From the NCBI RefSeq assembly GCF_016859285.1, contig NC_053414.1, forward strand, positions 10,934,017 to 10,998,016: DNA of 64,000 bases. The letters are read 5' to 3'. Below are positions 1 to 10,599 of this stretch, one piece after another. Positions within the stretch are counted from its first letter, which is position 1. Every line of letters starts with the position of its first letter. Origin of the DNA: Xiphias gladius (Eukaryota; Chordata; Actinopteri; Istiophoriformes; Xiphiidae). Both the position numbers and the translations under genes were made by a program. The notes beneath the pieces were generated by a model. That model had not been told where the DNA came from. It did not search any database and saw nothing but the letters and a program-made list of their open reading frames with translations.

Positions 1-206
1 CAACTCAAATATATTCCATTTACAGTGATGTGCAAAAGATAAAAGTAGCAAATCTATACACTTTTAAGCAAATATTTAAATATTTAGCATTTTTTCCCTG
101 ATTTAACAATCAATTTATCACTAAACGTCTGTTTTGAAGAGGTTGGTTGATTTCCAAGGGGAGCTTGATAAAAATGTGAAAAATTACGAGTGAATTTGTT
201 TTTCAG

Positions 207-1697
207 AACACTTTCTGGTTTGGTCTGGGAGGCTGCTGTATCCTCCTGATCCCCAGCATCATCTTCTCCGTCAAACTGGCCAAGTATTACAGAAGGATGG
301 ACACGGAGGACGTCTTTGAAGAGTGAGTCCAGACAACACACATGCACGTTTTGTACACACACACAGTACAGCCAAAGACAAACCATTCCTTAGTTTTACT
401 CCTAGATTTCTAAATCATCTCTGTTCTGGATCAAAACAAAATTAATGAATCCTTCTCCTCTCTCTTTCCCTCTGTCTTTATTTCCGTTTCATGGCCTTTG
501 ATTCTTCATATTTTTCCGTCCTGTCATTTCCTCTCTCTCCAGCTCCTCCTACCCGTGGCTTGTTGCACTTTGATGTTTGTCTGCTATTCGTGCGTCCTTT
601 CGTCCTCTTCCATATGCCCACTCTTTTTGTTTCGGTATGGGATACCTCAGTCTTGGATCTATTCCTTCTTCTCACTCTTTTCATCAGAAATCACGAGCAT
701 GATCTCGATTGTCTTTGCACGGATTCTTGTTTCCTCGTCACGCCTCACGTCGCTTGCTCGCTATCGACTCTATTTCCGCCGTGAGTGACGCTTTCCGAGG
801 ATCCCGCCATCCTTGTTGCTTTCACCAGGGTCTTCCCAATTTCTTTCTCACCTGTCCTCCCTCGCTCTTTTGTTGCAGTTTGGGTAATACAGGTAATCAT
901 GAGGAACAAGTGTGCAATATCCATGGAAACCTCCCTGTTGTCAGGTACGAGTCGTGCCCACCAGCTCTGCTCGCTTGCATGCTGAGGTGTTAATTGGTGG
1001 AGGGATATCTTTGTCTGTATGATTGAGAGTCTGCAGAACTAAATGTGCTACAAGAGATTTTTCCACAAATATTAAATTTATAAAGGATTCTCAATGTTTA
1101 TGTATGCATGTGTTTGTGTGTGCGCGTGTGCGTGTGTGCGTGTGTGTGTGTATACGTGTAGCTCCCCCTATTACGACACTCTGACTTGGTTCCCTCGGGC
1201 CTCTGCTCCCCCGAGCCAACCCGACTGGTGACCCACAGGAACCTTCTCCCCATTGAAGAGGTATTGATTATCAGTTATAGCAACCCACTAATCCAGGTCC
1301 ACCTGAATTAACCATCTAACAACCACCAGCCATTCAATCGTCACCAGTCTGACTTTACCCAGGAGACTGTGGCAGACGTTTCACCATCTCTCCACTCTTT
1401 TCATATCCGAGTTTCATCCCTTCCTCTTCTTCAACGTTCATCCATCACTGTTGTTTCTTTTAAGTGCCAATGCCCATTCAATTAGCTGGACTCAACGTGG
1501 AGAAATTACCCACGGTGAGCACGATTTAACCTCAAGGCCCCATATCCATCTGACGCCGTCTGCGAAGATTTGACCATTTTTCATGTCCGTCCTCGGATTT
1601 GTTCGGCATGAAGGCGACGTCCTGTAGGGAAAACAATCATTTTGTGGTGTTTGCAGTGTTAACTTGTGTGTGTTGTGTGCATGTTGCTGTGTGTGCC

Positions 1698-1736
<39 letters not shown>

Positions 1737-2528
1737 AAGTTGTGTTGCAAATTGAGCTTATAAAGAAACATAAAATATGCTCACTAAGATATCATAAATA
1801 CAGAACTACACCTTCATTTTAGTTTATTTTATTAAGATGAAGGCTGACACAAATTTTAGCAGCTGATCCCATCAGTTATTCCTCAACATTCCTTCTTGTT
1901 TGAATATCCGATTATCCATGATTTTTAGTAAATGATTTAAAAAAGATTTAATTGTGCACGAAAGAGTATTGAAATGGAGGCTCTATCTTGTATAAATGAT
2001 ACCATCTTGTGCCTTTGATGTAGAACATTGTGGCCATGAAATGAATCTTTTTTTTTTTTCTACTTTGACCTCCATGTAGATCTGTAGCTTTTCACACCAA
2101 AGTTCATTTCTGCACAGATAGTTTACAGTATATTTGCACACTTAATCCTTGCAGCTATTTGCATGCTTTGGTCAGTGACGTTTTAAATGGTCTGGTATGA
2201 TGTTTTGTGACCAAAATGCATCATTCGCTTAACCAATAACAATTATGTCGCGGATGTAGCACAGATTTATTTGCATCTGGAATTTGTGTTTGCTCTGCCC
2301 GTCACAGTCTTGATTCATATTAAAGGCCGGAATGTGAGCGGAGACGGTCTTTAGGTTCAAAAAGGGTCTCATACTACTGAGTGTTTATTTGCCTTTGACT
2401 CAAACTAACACATTGACTCTTCTAGAAATATGCTCTGGGTCTTAAGCGTGGGGGGATAAAGCTGTTGATGAACCCAGAGCTGATTTTACTCTCTCTTTTT
2501 CTTCAGTGGACAAGAGAACTGGAACTGA
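207..2528 (+). CDS. prom1: prominin-1, 3' part (last coding exons)
   Basis: Prominin-1 is a five-pass cholesterol-binding glycoprotein of plasma-membrane protrusions and photoreceptor discs; only its C-terminal end is present. Exon 207-322 follows a TTTCAG acceptor and ends at GTGAGT. It encodes a hydrophobic segment ([20 protein letters not shown]) followed by [16 protein letters not shown], matching the last membrane segment and the start of the cytoplasmic tail. The exon ends in phase 2. Exon 879-944 keeps phase and reads [16 protein letters not shown], which aligns with the human tail (GNNGYHKDHVYGIHN). Exon 2507-2541 completes the frame with GQENWN and a TGA at 2526-2528. Bases 1-206 are intron. 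A small tail exon seen in mammals (VETIPMKN) was not located and may be absent or alternative. The first exon is near certain; the last two are predicted from phase, splice sites and weak similarity. Confidence 0.85.
1702..1734 (+). repeat. (A)33 homopolymer
   Basis: A run of 33 A in a prom1 intron, preceded by a TG-rich stretch. No retroposon body was recognised upstream, so it is treated as a simple repeat. Length polymorphism and assembly error are both likely here. Confidence 0.9.
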
Positions 2529-3265
2529 GCTTTAACTTGAGGTAAGTTTTCCTTTGTTTATTCTTTTTCTCATCATCACTCAAGAATAGTAAAAAAAAAA
2601 AAAAACCCACTGTAGGATACAGATTCCAGGTTGTTTCTGACATGGTTTCTCTCTTTCCCAGGGTCACTGGACTTTCCAGCTTTCCTATTCAGATCTTGTA
2701 ACACTTCCAAGGACAAAAGGGAAGAATGACAACAATCAGGAAATGCGTGGTGAGGGTGTCCCCCACCCCCAGTTACCCCCTCAAGCCATTTGACAAGGAT
2801 CTCTAATACCAGCCAAGTGTAGTTTATTTCATGCAGACCAGCATCCAGTCACAGCAGCACCACAGCAGTCGTCCTAGCGTTTCATATTGTACTTTATCAA
2901 ATGTCAGAACGTTTTTCCTCCAGAATTAGTTTTACATATAGAGAATGAATTTATACTTAAATGATCTGTTTTAACTTGGTGACACAAGTGTACATTTTTT
3001 ACACTTTCAAAACTCTTGAAAGTTTTATATATTTTTGTTAATGTTTGTTTTATAAGATGTAAGTAGGTTTTTTTTGTAGCAGTAGGTCTTTTCTTCTTTC
3101 TTCTTGCATCATTTTGGCTCTACAAGTGTGCACTGACCAGGTAGATTTTCAAGACATAGTTTTACATTTTGGGAAATGCGCTTCTTCGCTTTGTTGCCAA
3201 GAGTTTGATGGGAAGATGCCACTCTCATATCTGTATGTATAAATTGAAGTACTGGAGAAATTAAA
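2529..3265 (+). other. prom1: prom1 3'UTR with an intron (2542-2661)
   Basis: The stop-codon exon continues 13 nt past TGA to a GAG|GTAAGT donor at 2541/2542. A pyrimidine-rich acceptor ending CCAG at 2661 opens the last non-coding exon. An ATTAAA at 3260-3265 is a weak candidate poly(A) signal, but it lies inside a dispersed repeat starting near 3160, so the true end may be earlier. Confidence 0.45.
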
Positions 3266-3660
3266 ATTTTGACCTGATGATGACACTAGATGAAAAGTGA
3301 GGTGATTACCAAAGTTTTTACTTTTCATCCTCTGGGCAAATCTGAATCCTATTCGTCCAACAGTTGTTGATATATTTCAGCCTGGACCAAAGTGGTGGAC
3401 TGACAGGCTAACATCGCCGTTAGCATGGCTAGAGCGTCAGTTTGTGGTTCTACACTGTTTGGTTTCTGCACGTATTAAAGAAAACGAGATAGAAAGTGTT
3501 AATTAGTAGGTTTTAGGCCGATTTTGCTACCTTCAAACAGAGCACTGTCTCCAGCCTCTGTGCTAAGCTAGGCTAACAATCTCTTTGCTCTAGCTTCATA
3601 TTTAGCATCCATACGTGAAAGTGTATTTATCTTCTCAGGTGACTCCCGGCAAGGACGCGA
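3160..3660. repeat. dispersed teleost repeat cluster (mirror-paired copies)
   Basis: Bases 3160-3260 match, in + orientation, a repeat recognisable by TTTTGGGAAAT, CTTGCC-like and CCACTCTCAT blocks. Bases 3510-3660 carry the same family on the - strand (read in reverse: GATGCTAAATATGAAGCTA then TTAGCCTAGCTTAGCAC). Between them, 3280-3430 resembles another common fish repeat (ATATTTCAGCCTGGACCAAA, GCTAGCATGGCTA-like). Family names were not assigned. Non-coding. Confidence 0.6.
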
Positions 3661-4023
3661 CAAAAAGTTATTTCACAAGACGTCGAACATTTCCTTTGAA
3701 CACTGAATGAGGAAACTGCCTCAGTATTCAAATCTTTGAGAGATGAAGAGATTAGTCCAGAGTTTATCCTGGTCCATGCTACTGCAAGAGGCAAAGTGTT
3801 ACAAGCTATTCCACACACAGATAAACTCCATACATATTTCCCCAACAAGGTTTTAAGACAGCTACAAACAAAATTCTGTGTCTTAGGCACTTCTCGCCAG
3901 ACCATTAGTGAGGGCCTAGTTGCTTGTGTTGTCAGAGGTTGGTTTTTTTTTTTTCTTCACCATCCTGTGGTTTGAGAAATAAAACTCTCAGAAGCCTCTG
4001 TGATGTCAGAGATCAGACGGAGG

Positions 4024-4024
<1 letters not shown>

Positions 4025-4101
<77 letters not shown>
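4025..4101 (+). repeat. (AC)n microsatellite
   Basis: About 38 AC units with an AAAC interruption near 4088. It creates spurious His/Thr-repeat and Cys/Val-repeat open frames on the two strands. Confidence 0.95.
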
Positions 4102-4237
4102 AAAATCCAGCTGGAGTTTGTGGTGAGAGTGCAAATCTGTGAATAAAAACTTCCGTCCAGTAAGTGTCTGCTTTGTTTTTCTTGTTCTTTTTAATTCATG
4201 AACCGCTGTTGTCTGACTCACACACTGACACATAGAC

Positions 4238-4244
<7 letters not shown>

Positions 4245-4277
<33 letters not shown>
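4245..4277 (+). repeat. (AC)n microsatellite
   Basis: About 16 AC units, 145 bp beyond the preceding tract. Confidence 0.93.
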
Positions 4278-4279
<2 letters not shown>

Positions 4280-4859
4280 ACCAAGGAAATTCGGGACGCT
4301 TCCTCTTGCTTTGAAGGGTCCTAAACTACCCAAACCACTGAAACTTTACATAAGCAGTGAGCCACAGGTATGAATGAAAAAAGGAGCCCATATGCCAAAA
4401 CCAGTACACCAGTAAACCCAGGAACCTTCATGTAGCATATGCAGGGCTGAATACATGCACACACAGCAGCTGAAAAGGTTCAGCTCTGTTTTTTGGGGGG
4501 GGGGGCTGATAGTTTTGCAGGGAGCGTTGGGGCTTGGCGGTGGTTGAGGTGGCGTGACGCCGTTGCATCCTATCAGCAGACGACTACACTAGCTCAATTT
4601 AAGAGCACCTCTGTTCCAGACAACACACACACACACAAACACACACACACTCTTCACATGTTTACTTTGCTTTCCCTGTGTCTCGTACAGGGGAACTTTT
4701 TCTACCTTGCCCACCAGATTGGCGGCTATAAAAATGAAACTTCCTGAATGTACCGAGGGGATGTGTTTATGTGTACACATACCTGTGACCTTGGACATGG
4801 CAGCGGACTATACATACACACACTGTGTCCACACCAGTCGGCCCATATGGAATATTGAC

Positions 4860-4910
4860 GCACCGATCAGCCACAACATTAAAACCAGTGACCTGTGTGG
4901 CTGATCAGCG
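4860..4910. repeat. short fold-back with mobile-element-like arms
   Basis: GATCAGCCACA at 4865-4875 is the exact reverse complement of TGTGGCTGATC at 4896-4906, with a 20-bp loop containing ACATTAAAACCAGTGACCTG. The CACCGATCAGCCA...ACATTAAAACCA start is a terminal motif I recall from fish DNA transposon-like repeats. This would be a strongly deleted copy or hairpin remnant. Confidence 0.55.
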
Positions 4911-5309
4911 TAAGTGTCTTTAAAGGCAGCGTCTTTTTTTCTGTTCTGTTCAGTTTCAGAGGTTAAAAGTCACTGTGCCGTGCAATCAGGCCTGGTTTTG
5001 AACTCAAGACCTCCAAACCAAGTAGGGCTAAGAAATGGGCCCTGGGCACTACCGCTGCGGTGTATACATGTATTCAGTATGTGTTTAGAGTTTGAATATA
5101 GGACCATCTTGTGTTCAGCCTCTATTCTGAGATTTCAGTGTATAATTTTTGGCTTTCATCGTGTTGTGTCTGGTTTCTTACCTACCAACTTGAGCCTCTT
5201 TATTTCATTTTGTTATGTGATCTACTGTATGGGACTTGCTGCAACAACTCTTATGTCCCACTATAGCACACGTTCTTTTTCCCCCTTTGTTTCAGCTTAA
5301 AAAAGCAGT

Positions 5310-5490
5310 TTGACATTTTAATTATGCCTGTTCCCTTTCTTGCCAAAAGAGAGAAGAAGATCAATATCATTCTCGTATCTGTCCATTAAATATGAACTTA
5401 CAGCCCGGGCAGGGTAAGCTCAGTGACTGGAAACAGCCAGCTTGAACAAAGATAACAAAAACCTGGCTACCGGCACCTCTAGACCTCAAG
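5310..5490 (+). repeat. dispersed teleost repeat, + copy
   Basis: Blocks GCAGTTTGACATTTTAATTA, TTCTTGCCAAAAGAGAGAAG, AGTGACTGGAAACAG and ACCGGCACCTCTAG appear in the same order as in the copy at 32262-32522. Non-coding. Confidence 0.65.
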
Positions 5491-5764
5491 TCAGCTGCAA
5501 GCCGCACAGGATGCACCGTCTGTGTGTATGAGGTGTGCCTGTGTGTTTTTTCGACAGCTCAGACTTACTCCAGTCTTTCGGTTTTTCCTCTGGTCTCTTT
5601 ACATTTTGAAGTAGACTAATAAAGCCAAGGGATAAGTGCGATATTTTTTTTTTTTTTTTTTCTTGCTGAAGTTGAAACATTTTCAAGTCATGCCGACCTG
5701 TCTTAGTCTTAGACGAGTCTTTCCATTGACTTTGTACGCAGTTGCTCTGCCTCTGAAGTTCGTC

Positions 5765-5955
5765 TACTGTCAGGCAGATTTTGTGACCTTTGGCTTTGCT
5801 AGCCGCCTCCCCCTGTTTCCAGTATTTGTGCTAAGATACGCTAGCAGTCTTGTGGCTGTAGCTCCGTGCAGAAAGGAGAATGGTGTCAATCTTCTCATCA
5901 AACTCTCAGCAAGAAAACAAACAGACGTATTTCCCAAAATTTCAGAAAACTCTTA
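5765..5955 (-). repeat. dispersed teleost repeat, - copy
   Basis: Read on the - strand it shows TTTTGGGAAATACG, TTCTTGCTGAGAGTTTGATG, AGAAGATTGACACCATTCTC and ATACTGGAAACAGGGGGAGG, the same family as 5310-5490 in opposite orientation. The pair faces inward across about 275 bp. Confidence 0.65.
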
Positions 5956-7032
5956 ATAGCTTTAAAGCGAGGCTACTTTTTGCCTGTTATATGGCCACGT
6001 GTAATGGTTACGGGATAATGCTAAAACAGTTTCACAGTAGCACAAGTCAAGAAGAGACATGAAGTCAGTGAACTGACTCAGTCATCTCACACACCAGTAC
6101 CAATCTCCAGCTTTAATTTGCTAACGGTTGCCACCACAACCTAGCCCCAATTTGTGCATTGGAGTCACAGTGGTAAGCATCTTTTTCTGCTGAAAATAAT
6201 CACCCAGTGAGCTTTATAGACGCTGGACGGTGGAGAAACAACCCTTAACTCTGCTCTGAAGGTCTTTCCAGAATCCTCAGACCCCTCTAACCGCCTGGAT
6301 GAAAAAAGATTGCTGCGCAATAAATAGATGTTTTTTCCGAATTTGCTTCTTTAAACCGGATAACAAGATTTTTTCATATACAGCATGATATTCTGATACA
6401 GCCTGCTGAGTCAAATATCAAGACCCAAGACTGTGTTTTTAATGGCTGCATCATTCCATCAAATGTTAATATTTCAGTGCCGAGTTTAATATAGACTAAT
6501 ATCCCAAACATTCAGCCTGATATGATTTGGCATCTCTGGAAAGTTTTGTGACCTTAAAAGTTCTGTGGGTTTGAACAAAGTTTGGCTGCGCAGCAGTAGT
6601 TTGTGGCCGCGATGGTAGTACAGCAACAAAAGTCTTTACAAAGTCAAACTCTGCATCTCTAGAAGAACATGGTGAGATTTTTATTTTTACAGGCTCGCAG
6701 ATCAACTTTTTTAACTCTTCAGCCAAACCTTTGGGCTGCAATTTGGCTCTGGATCCTAAGTCCTCTCCTCCTCCCCTCCCCCTTCATCAATAGTCAAAGA
6801 ACCTCCTATGTGAGATTATATAATGTTTTGCCACTCTTTTTCACAACATTTGGCTTCATGTGTGTACGCTCCTTCAGCCTTGTTACTCTCCTTCCCCCCT
6901 CAGCTCCCACAGACCCATTGACCCCCCCCCTTCCGTCCTCAGTTTATGTTCTCCCCCCTCCTTCCTTCCATCCATCCTGTCCATCACTTTTTTTTTTAGT
7001 TCTGAGCGTACAACACAAGTCTCGTGTGGTTG

Positions 7033-7033
<1 letters not shown>

Positions 7034-7118
<85 letters not shown>
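7034..7118 (+). repeat. (GT)n microsatellite in the fgfbp2 promoter
   Basis: Two GT runs separated by a TCGTG interruption near 7086, about 85 bp in all. It ends about 77 bp upstream of the fgfbp2 TATA box, so its length may influence promoter structure. Confidence 0.95.
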
Positions 7119-7121
<3 letters not shown>

Positions 7122-7194
7122 GAGGGGTCAGTGCTGGAGGAGGAGTTTGAGTCCTTCGGCTTACCTGAATAATACCTTCTTTGTGAGCTTCAGC

Positions 7195-7203
7195 TTTATA
7201 AAG
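7195..7203 (+). promoter_or_regulatory. fgfbp2: TATA box of fgfbp2
   Basis: CTTTATAAAG at 7194-7203 lies 112 bp upstream of the ATG. A start site about 25-30 bp further on (near 7230, in a CTCTCTCCTTGCAC context) would give a short, intronless 5'UTR of about 85 nt. Inferred from sequence only. Confidence 0.6.
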
Positions 7204-7314
7204 TCGCACTCAGATGCACTCTCTCCTTGCACACCTTAACCCACTGTGCGGACGAATACATACACATCATCCCATACCTACCTCCATCCCTCACTGACCA
7301 CACCTAACACCGCC

Positions 7315-8067
7315 ATGAGCGCCGGGATGAGAGTGTTGCTGCTGGTTCTGGCCGCGACCGCTTGCGCGTCAAACGCTCAGACCAACAACAGCAGCAACGA
7401 CAACAAGCAGCAGCAGCAGCAGCAGCAGCAACAGCAACAGCGAGGAATCCCGGATGAGCCCATCAGATTCACCACCAAGACCCAGGACTCCTGTACCATG
7501 GTGGTGTCCGGAGCCGGGGACTATACTCGCCTGCGTGTCTCCTGCAAAGGTCCTAGCCAGGGCCAGACCCCGGGACGCTCCTACTACTGCGACTTCCAGG
7601 GGAAACCCAACCTGTGCCGTGCCTACAACCCCAACCCTCGCCACTACTTCAACCAGATTATGTGGGAGTTGAGGAAGCTGAGTCATGCCTGCCAGGGACC
7701 CAAAATCTACCGCCCGCAGATGTGCAAGAAGTACCCCGACGAGGCCCAGATGACTTTCCTGGCCTCCTGGCCCAAGACCACCAGCTCCAAGCCGTCCAAG
7801 CCCGTGCAGGAGCCACGCAAACCGGCGGTGCCAGCCCCGACCAAGCCCGTCCCTACTCCTAAACCTGTCAAGCCCCAGCCTCATCAGCCCATCAAGCCCC
7901 AGCCAGGCAAGGGCTCCCAGACCAGGAAAACAACCCCCAAGTCTGGGAAGACCACTACTCGTCCCACAGAGCAGCCCGACTCCAGAGCCTCCCGCATTGC
8001 CTCCGAGTACTGCTGGAAGAGCTTGCAAGGCGTCTGCACCTACTTCATCAGCTGGTTCCAAAACTGA
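7315..8067 (+). CDS. fgfbp2: fibroblast growth factor-binding protein 2
   Basis: A secreted FGF-binding protein of 250 aa in one coding exon. The ATG at 7315 sits in a good context (CCGCCATGA); no other in-frame ATG precedes it after the TATA box. Residues 1-22 form a signal peptide (MRVLLLVLAATACASNAQ). An 11-glutamine run follows at residues 32-42. The FGFBP domain shows DSCTMVVSGAG, VSCKG, SYYCDFQGKPNLCRAY, HYFNQIMWELRKLSHACQG and a C-terminal EYCWKSLQGVCTYFISWFQN. Eight cysteines lie outside the signal peptide. HACQG and the EYCWKS/ISWF ending match FGFBP2 rather than FGFBP1. A Lys/Pro/Thr-rich linker (about residues 165-225) separates the Cys-rich core from the C-terminal Cys pair. It lies between prom1 and fgfbp1 in the same orientation, as in human. 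Teleost a/b paralogue status was not determined. Confidence 0.93.
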   Translation: MSAGMRVLLLVLAATACASNAQTNNSSNDNKQQQQQQQQQQQRGIPDEPIRFTTKTQDSCTMVVSGAGDYTRLRVSCKGPSQGQTPGRSYYCDFQGKPNLCRAYNPNPRHYFNQIMWELRKLSHACQGPKIYRPQMCKKYPDEAQMTFLASWPKTTSSKPSKPVQEPRKPAVPAPTKPVPTPKPVKPQPHQPIKPQPGKGSQTRKTTPKSGKTTTRPTEQPDSRASRIASEYCWKSLQGVCTYFISWFQN

Positions 8068-8765
8068 GACGATACTGCAGACGCAGGTGAGTCATGGGAA
8101 AAATGACAATTAGAAAAGGAAAGGCAGAAGTTACAGAAACAGTTTAGCAAGAGATAGATTGAAAAAGTTAGAATAAAAAAGCTTGAGAAAGGCGAACATT
8201 TGTGGCGGTTTGGTGCAATAATTAAGCTGAGAACGACTGTAAAGCCAGAATACAAAATAGCACAGATATTTTTAAAGACAGTAAAATCAAGTCCAAATTG
8301 AAGTCTACGGAGTACAGTATCTCTGTCCAGCCTGCCCGTTCACAAAAGAAACAGACTTTAGCTTGAATTGATTTTTAAAAATCCTACATTGTTTGTTGTT
8401 TCAGGTCGGAAACACCAGCGACGGACTCAGTCAGAGCTCCCACACAGAAACCTCTCCAGGATCCGTGCGGGTGCCTCTGGAGTCTTTTCGTCACCCTGTG
8501 AGGTCCGACTCCCCACACTGCAGCATCTCAGGGGCTGAGCCAAAAGCACTCGATCTACACCTGTGTACGGTTCCTGTGCTGTCATCTAGTGTACATGCCA
8601 TTTCTAAATCTGTAAAACACACACCGGCAAGGCGAGGGAAAATATGGCAGGCATGTGATTCTGTTTGTATATGATGTAAAATTTCCTTCCTCAACAACAT
8701 TTACTATTCCAGGAAAGAAAATGTGAAGATATAGAGAATAAAGTCAGAGTGGTGACGTCTCCTCT
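8068..8765 (+). other. fgfbp2: fgfbp2 3'UTR with intron 8087-8404
   Basis: The stop exon ends at 8086 with ACGCAG|GTGAGT, 19 nt beyond TGA. The acceptor TTGTTTCAG ends at 8404. The last exon is non-coding and runs to a canonical AATAAA. Because the junction is less than 50 nt past the stop, nonsense-mediated decay would not be expected. Confidence 0.65.
8737..8742 (+). terminator. fgfbp2: poly(A) signal of fgfbp2
   Basis: A canonical AATAAA about 330 nt into the last exon, followed within 35 nt by a GT-rich then T-rich stretch (GTGGTGACGTC, CTTCTTCC), as expected at a cleavage site. Confidence 0.6.
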
Positions 8766-10395
8766 TCTTCCATGTCGTTCTGTTTCTTCTTCTAAGCTGA
8801 AAACATGCAGTGAGTTTTCACACTCACTTACTCAAAGGGGTCCTTGTTTCTTTTCATCGCCGGCTGTAACAACATGTCTGCTTCCCCGGCTGAGGAAGGT
8901 GGTAACATACAGACACAAACTGCAGTAAGGATAATACAGCTCGATCACAGAAAGGCGTCTGAACAGATCTAAACACGTCTTTGTATGAGCTGATGAATCG
9001 AGTCTTAAGAGCCACCGCGTGCGGGAACAGAGGAGGTCTGTGTGGGAGGCCGAAGCCAAAGAGTGGCTGCAGTACTGGTGTTGTTAACACACACGCTCAC
9101 ACACAAAACGCGCAGACGGTGGATGAGGAAGGAAGATACAAATCGCTCTTACTCGCGTCACGGTCGCTGTAGCCACTTCTTTAAATATTAAATCCCTTAA
9201 CAAGCAGTCGATCTGGCAATATAGACAGAACTACATTTCAGATTATAATGGTGATCTGATAGGTTTCCAAAAGTGTTAGGGTGTGTATAAAATCATGTAC
9301 TAGACATGTAGAATATTTCCATTTGATAGCGTGCTAATGCCATAAAAATACATGGCATTTGGGCTTTGAATATTTCACTGAGCTTCAAAGAAAAGCTGGA
9401 ACAAGCCGATACAGAATATATACGTTAAAAGCAATAAAGCTACTTTAAGATGAAGAAGATGTAAAATGCATGCACAATGCATAGGGAAAGGCTCTACCTC
9501 CAAAAGGTTTTTTTTACTGAATCTAAAAAACCAGCGTGACGAGAATGTAAAGGCTTTGAAGAAGTATTTGTAGTAATAATACAGGATACGGGGGGCAGTC
9601 CTATTAAGGCCTCTTAGGTCAATCAGCTCTGGCTTGTATTGGTAACAACGGGATAGATGTAATAAATGTGGATAAATGTAATCAAACTTCCTGGATATGC
9701 AGCAGAGGATAACAAAATCAGAAAAATACATTAATTAAGTAAAAGTGGATGAAACAAAGCTGTCTAAATATGCATGTATTTTACTGTCCGCTCAAAATAA
9801 CGAAAGTGAGAGCAGCAATAAAGCAAAGCAAATGAGTAACTTATGTGTCTTATGCACATGAACCATAACATAAGGTGCATCTTTTATATCATATATGCCA
9901 GTGGTAGGCAAACAGCGGCCTTTGAGCCAAATCCGGCCCTCCGTCAAAAATATTTGGTCCCTTGGACGTAAGCTGGAGTTCGTGTTCACAGAAAAAACTT
10001 TTACAGCATTTTTCACAAATCTACTGTAGATATGGAAATGTAAATATCTCCAAGGCTCATGTAGATCCCAATAAATAAATAGAAATATTAAGACACACTG
10101 CTGTAATTCTGTCAGCCCTCGGTCACTGACAGTTAAAACGACATCGGCCTTCGGATACGTAGCCAAAGCAGTTAGTTTTATGATCCACTTTTGTTCTTTA
10201 ATGAAGTTAAAATTAAGTGTATTGAAAACAGGCCTATCTAGACATATGTTGTTTCTTGTAGTCATTCACAGGATCAATGAGCTACACACTCCTTCAACAG
10301 TCAGTATCATTTAAACAGCCTCCGGAAACCACAAGGTGGTGCCACTGAGCGTAACAACGATCAGTGGTGATGTAAAGCTTCATATTTCTCTTTCA

Positions 10396-10398
<3 letters not shown>

Positions 10399-10435
<37 letters not shown>

Positions 10436-10566
10436 CACACACACTTGTCTATGTCAATTACGTTCATTCATTCATGGAGACTTAACCTTGAACAAAGACT
10501 ATAAAATGTAATGGCTTATCTTGTGGAGATGAGCTTTTTGTCACCGCAATGTGATTATTACACACA

Positions 10567-10598
<32 letters not shown>
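10399..10598. repeat. repeat unit bounded by (CA)n tracts on both sides
   Basis: (AC)n at 10399-10444 and (CA)n at 10561-10598 bracket about 115 bp containing CATTCATTCATGGAGACTTA and ACCTTGAACAAAG. A similar CA-bounded arrangement with TAACCTTAACC-like motifs occurs at 37213-37482, suggesting one dispersed family. Confidence 0.5.

Positions 10599-10599
<1 letters not shown>

Larger units (their letters stand above)
3666..7190. other. intergenic DNA between prom1 and fgfbp2
   Basis: No exon with splice sites and recognisable protein similarity was found on either strand. The interval holds two (CA)n tracts, a short fold-back at 4865-4906, a second mirror pair of the repeat family seen at 3160-3660, and a C/T-rich segment (6760-6990) just upstream of the fgfbp2 promoter microsatellite. 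Short open frames here have no family resemblance. Confidence 0.6.

Noticed and set aside
1490-1513. Alternative prom1 tail exon (TTAG|CTGGACT...CCCACG|GTGAGC)
   Set aside because: The splice sites and phase are compatible, but the short peptide has no conserved match, so it was not included in the model.
4006-4233. Open frames made of Cys-Val or His-Thr repeats
   Set aside because: They are translations of (CA)n/(GT)n microsatellites. The same applies near 7.0, 13.9, 14.1, 28.3, 29.5, 33.7 and 59.7 kb.
7369-8061. 230-codon open frame on the - strand across fgfbp2
   Set aside because: It is the antisense shadow of the GC-rich fgfbp2 coding exon, with a poly-Leu run opposite the poly-Gln; no family match.
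9792-10265. 157-codon open frame on the - strand
   Set aside because: Low-complexity AT-rich composition, no recognisable domain, and it includes a repeat-like segment (near 9900-9960).
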